A stretch of 64,000 nt of DNA from Sphingobium sp. TCM1 (GTDB taxonomy: Bacteria > Pseudomonadota > Alphaproteobacteria > Sphingomonadales > Sphingomonadaceae): NCBI RefSeq assembly GCF_001650725.1, contig NZ_LXVX01000011.1, forward strand, positions 62,001 to 126,000. The letters are read 5' to 3'. The notes under the pieces are model-generated. The model did no database searches. It was not told the origin of the DNA and saw nothing but the letters and a program-made list of their open reading frames with translations. This document shows positions 60,808 through 64,000 of the stretch, one piece after another. Position numbers and translations under genes: made by a program. Position 1 is the stretch's first letter, and every line of letters begins with the position of its first letter.

Positions 60808-62739
60808 TCAATGGTGCGACCGGACAGGCAGCATGATGCCCACGCCGCGGGGATAGGCGGGATCGGGACCGTCATCGGGCAGGTCGGGACTCTGCCGTTC
60901 GACATCCGCCATGCTGCGGGGCAGGGCGAAGGGCAGGCGACCGCGGGCAACAGCCCGCCCCGATATAACATCCAGCACCGCCGCGTCGCTGGCGCCGAAA
61001 GTCACGAGCATCGCCTTGGTCATCGGTTCGATCGCGGTGAGGATCGCGGGGCGGTCCATTTCGACGGCGACGATCGTGGGGACATGGGCGGCGGCGCGGG
61101 CGATCGCCTTCACGTCTGCATCTTCGGGGCGGAAGTCCAGGCGGCCCTCATGCTGGCGCGATCCGAAGAAATGATGGGGATGCAGCGTTTCGAATGGTGT
61201 CGCGGTGCGAATGAGGGCGAACTCCGCTGCCGCAGGATCGTCGACCACGGTGAAACCTGCTGCCCGCGCCGCCGCCGCCGCCACGCCGTGCAGCCAGACG
61301 CGCTTGCCGGCCGCGACCGGCAGCAATGCGTTCTCATTGCGCAGCAGCACCTGGCTCGCGCGTTGCGCTGCGTCGGCTTCCGCCTGATGGACGGCATTGC
61401 CCACGATATTCGCGGCGGCATCGGCATCGACATAGGGGTTATCGAACAGCCCGAGCGCGAATTTGAGCCGCAGCACTTGCCGCACAGCCTCATCCAGGCG
61501 AACTGGTCTGATCCGGCCTGCGCGTGCTGCCGCCACCAGGGGCTCAGGATCATCGGCGCCGCCAAACTGGTCGATTCCCGCCTCAAGTCCCTTTACGAAG
61601 CGGGTGGTCACGTCTGCTTCTTCCATGCCCCATGGCATGCCGATGGAGGCTGGCGTCTGCGGATGGGCGGCATCGGGGGCCATGCAGGCCTGCGGACAGT
61701 CGCGGGTGATCGACCAGTCGGACAGGATCAGGCCACGATAGGCTTTTTCGCCACGCAACAGACCCGTCAGTATCTGCTTGTTGAAACCTGCGGCCACCGG
61801 CTCGATGGCCTTGCCGGCGATCGTCGGCCCCTGCACGATGACATATGTAGGCATCACCCCGGCGCTATGCGCGGCGAGGGCATCATCGAACGCGCGCACA
61901 TGCTGGTCGAAGGCGGCCTGGGTCAGCGGTGCATGGCGGCCATAATGATTATGCCCGTCAAAGCCCTTCGGTTGCGCGCCATAGCCCACCCAATGCTTGA
62001 CCACGGTGGCGACGCCGTCCTTCGTCACTCCGTGCCGACCCTGCTGGAATCCTTCGACATAGGCGCCTGCCAGCCGCGAGACGGTCGCCGGGTCGGATCC
62101 GAAGGTGGCGGCAAAGCGCGGCCACCGTGGTTCGGTAGCCAGGTCCGCCTGGGGCGAGAGCGCCATATGGATGCCGACGGCGCGATATTCGATCCGCGCA
62201 ATATCGCCGAAACGCCTGACCGTTTCCGCGTCCCCCAGAGCGGCGAAGCCCAAAGTGTCGGGCCAGAGCGAAAAGCCGCCGCCAGTCGTGCTGGCGCCCA
62301 GGGTCGCCTGGAAATGATGGCGCGGGTCGGTGCTGATCGTGGCGGGTATGCCGAGGCGGCTGGCTTCGGCAAGCCGCTGGATGGCGTTGTTCTGCGTCGC
62401 GAGTTCGGCCGGCGACACGACGAGGCGTGTGATGAAGCTGCTGATGTGCCGTTGGTCGATCAAAGTCTTGGCAGCGACGGCATCATAGGTCCGGCCGGAA
62501 AAGCCGATGGTCGATCCCGGCGTGGGCAGGCTCGCGTGGAGCAGCATTCCTGCCTTTTCCTCCAGCGTCATCTGCGCCAGCAGATCCTCCACCCGCCTGT
62601 CGATCGGCGCGCGATAATCCTCGTAGACGTCACGCTTGCCATCATGGTTGAGGTCGCGCCATGGGTCGGTGGGTGCTCCCGCGCCGCCGAGTACAAGGGC
62701 AAAAAATGACGCAGCCGCGATCCTTCCGCGCATCACCAT
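60808..62739 (-). CDS. Exported glycoside hydrolase family 3 enzyme
   Basis: 643-aa GH3 protein. ATG 62739 has AAGGAG 8 bases upstream and overlaps the end of the preceding GH3 gene by 7 bases. A short signal peptide is followed by an EF-hand-like DLNHDGKRDVYEDY segment. The GH3 N-terminal domain contains RVEDLLAQMTLEEKAGML, VVKHWVGYG and the nucleophile Asp in YRGLILSDWSIT near residue 340. The C-terminal domain has SQVLLRNENALLPVA and a final GRLPFALPRS. Beta-glucosidase, xylosidase or related exo-activity is likely. It is 38 bases upstream of the sulfatase gene. Confidence 0.9.
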   Translation of the reverse strand: MVMRGRIAAASFFALVLGGAGAPTDPWRDLNHDGKRDVYEDYRAPIDRRVEDLLAQMTLEEKAGMLLHASLPTPGSTIGFSGRTYDAVAAKTLIDQRHISSFITRLVVSPAELATQNNAIQRLAEASRLGIPATISTDPRHHFQATLGASTTGGGFSLWPDTLGFAALGDAETVRRFGDIARIEYRAVGIHMALSPQADLATEPRWPRFAATFGSDPATVSRLAGAYVEGFQQGRHGVTKDGVATVVKHWVGYGAQPKGFDGHNHYGRHAPLTQAAFDQHVRAFDDALAAHSAGVMPTYVIVQGPTIAGKAIEPVAAGFNKQILTGLLRGEKAYRGLILSDWSITRDCPQACMAPDAAHPQTPASIGMPWGMEEADVTTRFVKGLEAGIDQFGGADDPEPLVAAARAGRIRPVRLDEAVRQVLRLKFALGLFDNPYVDADAAANIVGNAVHQAEADAAQRASQVLLRNENALLPVAAGKRVWLHGVAAAAARAAGFTVVDDPAAAEFALIRTATPFETLHPHHFFGSRQHEGRLDFRPEDADVKAIARAAAHVPTIVAVEMDRPAILTAIEPMTKAMLVTFGASDAAVLDVISGRAVARGRLPFALPRSMADVERQSPDLPDDGPDPAYPRGVGIMLPVRSHH

Positions 62740-64000
62740 GTCAATTGCTCCTTCCCGCAAAAGGCATCGACCGGGCTGACGCCGGCAAATGGCGCATCGC
62801 CCAGCAACCGCTCGGCCAGCGCCGTCTGGACGTCGGGCAGCGAGGCATAGGCGTTGATATAGGTCGCGACGTGCGGGGCGTCATACAGATAATAGGGCTG
62901 GCCGAAAGACAGTAGCAGGGTCGGGATTTCGCGGTTGAACTGGATCATCGCGTTGCGGGGGCTGCCGTGCAGCTTGGCGAAGTCCAGGAAAATGTGCCCA
63001 AGGGCCGGGGTCGTTTCCTGTCCGATCAGATAGAGGACAAGGTCCGTATCATCCGGCGTCGGCATGGCCGCGGGGTCGAAGGCGCGCACGGCGAAACCGC
63101 GTGCTTCCAGTGCCCCGCGTAGCGGGTCGAAGCTGCGTTCGGGCGCGCCGGAAAAGAAGCTCGATCCTTCGTCGGCGATCACCGCGATACGCTTGTGCTT
63201 GGTTGGATCGAGGGGCAGCAATTGCTGCCTGTCCTTGACCAGCGTGATGCTGCGTCCCGCCGCATCGGCGGCGATCGCGAGATGATCGGGCCGGCGCAAT
63301 ATTTCGCGCACCCGTTCGACGGGGGCAAGTCGCTCGTCGTTCGTCATGCGGTGAAGGCCCAGTTTCGCCTTGAGCGTCAGGGTGCGGGTGACGGCTTCGT
63401 GCAGGCGCCGTTCGGACAGCCGGCCTTCGCGCAGCCCGCGCAGCATCAGCGCCATGTCCTCACCCGGATCGCGGCTGAACAGGAAGACGTCGCAACCATT
63501 CTCGATCACCGCAGGCACGGCTTCGGCCCTGTCCATCCAGCTGGTGAGGCCACCCATGACCGTGGCATCCGACACGATCAGGCCCTGAAACCCCAACTGC
63601 CCGCGCAACAATTCCTCGTTCAACAGGCGGGAGACCGATGCGGGCTGGAAGGCCGTGCGTCCCGCATCGGGCCAGCGTGACCGGACATAGGCGGGCAGGG
63701 CGATATGCGCCGACATCACGGTCATCACGCCATCGTCGATCAACGTGCCGAAGATGCGGCCGAAACTTTCCTCCCATTCCGCCATCGACAGGTCGTTGAC
63801 GGTCGTGGTCATGTGCTGGTCGCGATCGTCGATGCCGTCGCCCGGCCAGTGCTTCGCGCAGGCGGCGATGCCGTCGGCCTGCAGCGCGTGAACATAGGCG
63901 CGGGCATGGTCGATGATGCGCTGAGGGTCCGATCCATAGGACCGCGTGCCCACGATCGCGCTGCGAAAGGCGTGGTTGATGTCCACAACCGGGGTGAAGG
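62733..64000 (-). CDS. Glycoside hydrolase family 3, NagZ-like (5' end beyond window)
   Basis: Partial GH3 protein; 421 codons are visible and the frame continues past base 64000, the last residues read FTPVVDINHAF, which in family members lies well inside the domain. KHWPGDGIDDRDQH matches the NagZ-type KHFPGHG-x-DSH loop, and the nucleophile is in FQGLIVSDATVMGG. SITLVKDRQQLLPLD starts the C-terminal domain. This is the beta-N-acetylhexosaminidase branch, also containing phosphorylases. It overlaps the second GH3 gene by 7 bases. Together with a GlcNAc-6-sulfatase-like enzyme this points to an amino-sugar-containing, sulfated glycan (inference). Confidence 0.87.
   Translation of the reverse strand, partial: FTPVVDINHAFRSAIVGTRSYGSDPQRIIDHARAYVHALQADGIAACAKHWPGDGIDDRDQHMTTTVNDLSMAEWEESFGRIFGTLIDDGVMTVMSAHIALPAYVRSRWPDAGRTAFQPASVSRLLNEELLRGQLGFQGLIVSDATVMGGLTSWMDRAEAVPAVIENGCDVFLFSRDPGEDMALMLRGLREGRLSERRLHEAVTRTLTLKAKLGLHRMTNDERLAPVERVREILRRPDHLAIAADAAGRSITLVKDRQQLLPLDPTKHKRIAVIADEGSSFFSGAPERSFDPLRGALEARGFAVRAFDPAAMPTPDDTDLVLYLIGQETTPALGHIFLDFAKLHGSPRNAMIQFNREIPTLLLSFGQPYYLYDAPHVATYINAYASLPDVQTALAERLLGDAPFAGVSPVDAFCGKEQLTW

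Overview
The window is high-GC and almost fully coding. It looks like the chromosome or a large replicon of a sphingomonad alphaproteobacterium (Sphingobium, Novosphingobium or Sphingomonas type). That placement is inferred from five TonB-dependent receptors (TBDTs), three MelB/GPH-type sugar-cation symporters, a cpa/tad pilus locus in alphaproteobacterial order, and the codon and GC style. I saw no tRNA, rRNA, CRISPR array, insertion sequence or integrase.

Layout. (1) 1-3725: 3' part of a TBDT and an exported alkaline phosphatase. (2) 4065-6942: divergent flavoprotein oxidoreductase and M24 creatinase/prolidase-like hydrolase. (3) 7157-21356: a compact catabolic island in four transcription units around an IclR regulator. 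It holds three PuuE/cyclic-imidase-like NodB-fold hydrolases, two isochorismatase-fold amidases, an ICL/PEP-mutase-type lyase, an AMDase/maleate-isomerase-like protein, a DUF1330 protein, a flavin monooxygenase, an HMG-CoA-lyase-like enzyme, a CaiB-type CoA transferase, a LeuC/LeuD-like hydro-lyase and a GPH symporter. A 19-bp inverted repeat (TTATCCG-N5-CGGATAA and variants) occurs at the unit starts and is the probable IclR operator. (4) 21496-25005: TBDT and exported alpha/beta esterase. (5) 25148-29129: TetR regulator and an unusual P450-DUF3237 fusion, divergent from an aldehyde dehydrogenase. (6) 29205-38755: ECF sigma factor, FecR anti-sigma and STN-domain TBDT (a cell-surface signalling triad), a second related TBDT, an exported M20 amidohydrolase and an L-serine dehydratase. 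(7) 38936-50020: a Tad/Flp pilus operon on the minus strand. (8) 50643-64000: a minus-strand locus for sulfated compounds and glycans, with two Cys-type sulfatases, a TauD-family dioxygenase, two GPH symporters, a TBDT preceded by a coupled small ORF, and two GH3 enzymes (the last cut by the window end).

Main hypothesis. The island in region 3 can be read as one route: ring opening of a cyclic imide or ureide (NodB-fold hydrolases), removal of the amide nitrogen (isochorismatase-fold amidases), hydration of an alkylated maleate-type diacid (LeuCD-like), and C-C cleavage of the resulting malate either directly (ICL-type lyase) or as its CoA thioester (CaiB plus HMG-CoA-lyase-like). Alkyl-substituted maleimides, as released from tetrapyrrole breakdown, would fit every step. 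This is inference from families and gene order; no enzyme here can be assigned a substrate from sequence alone.
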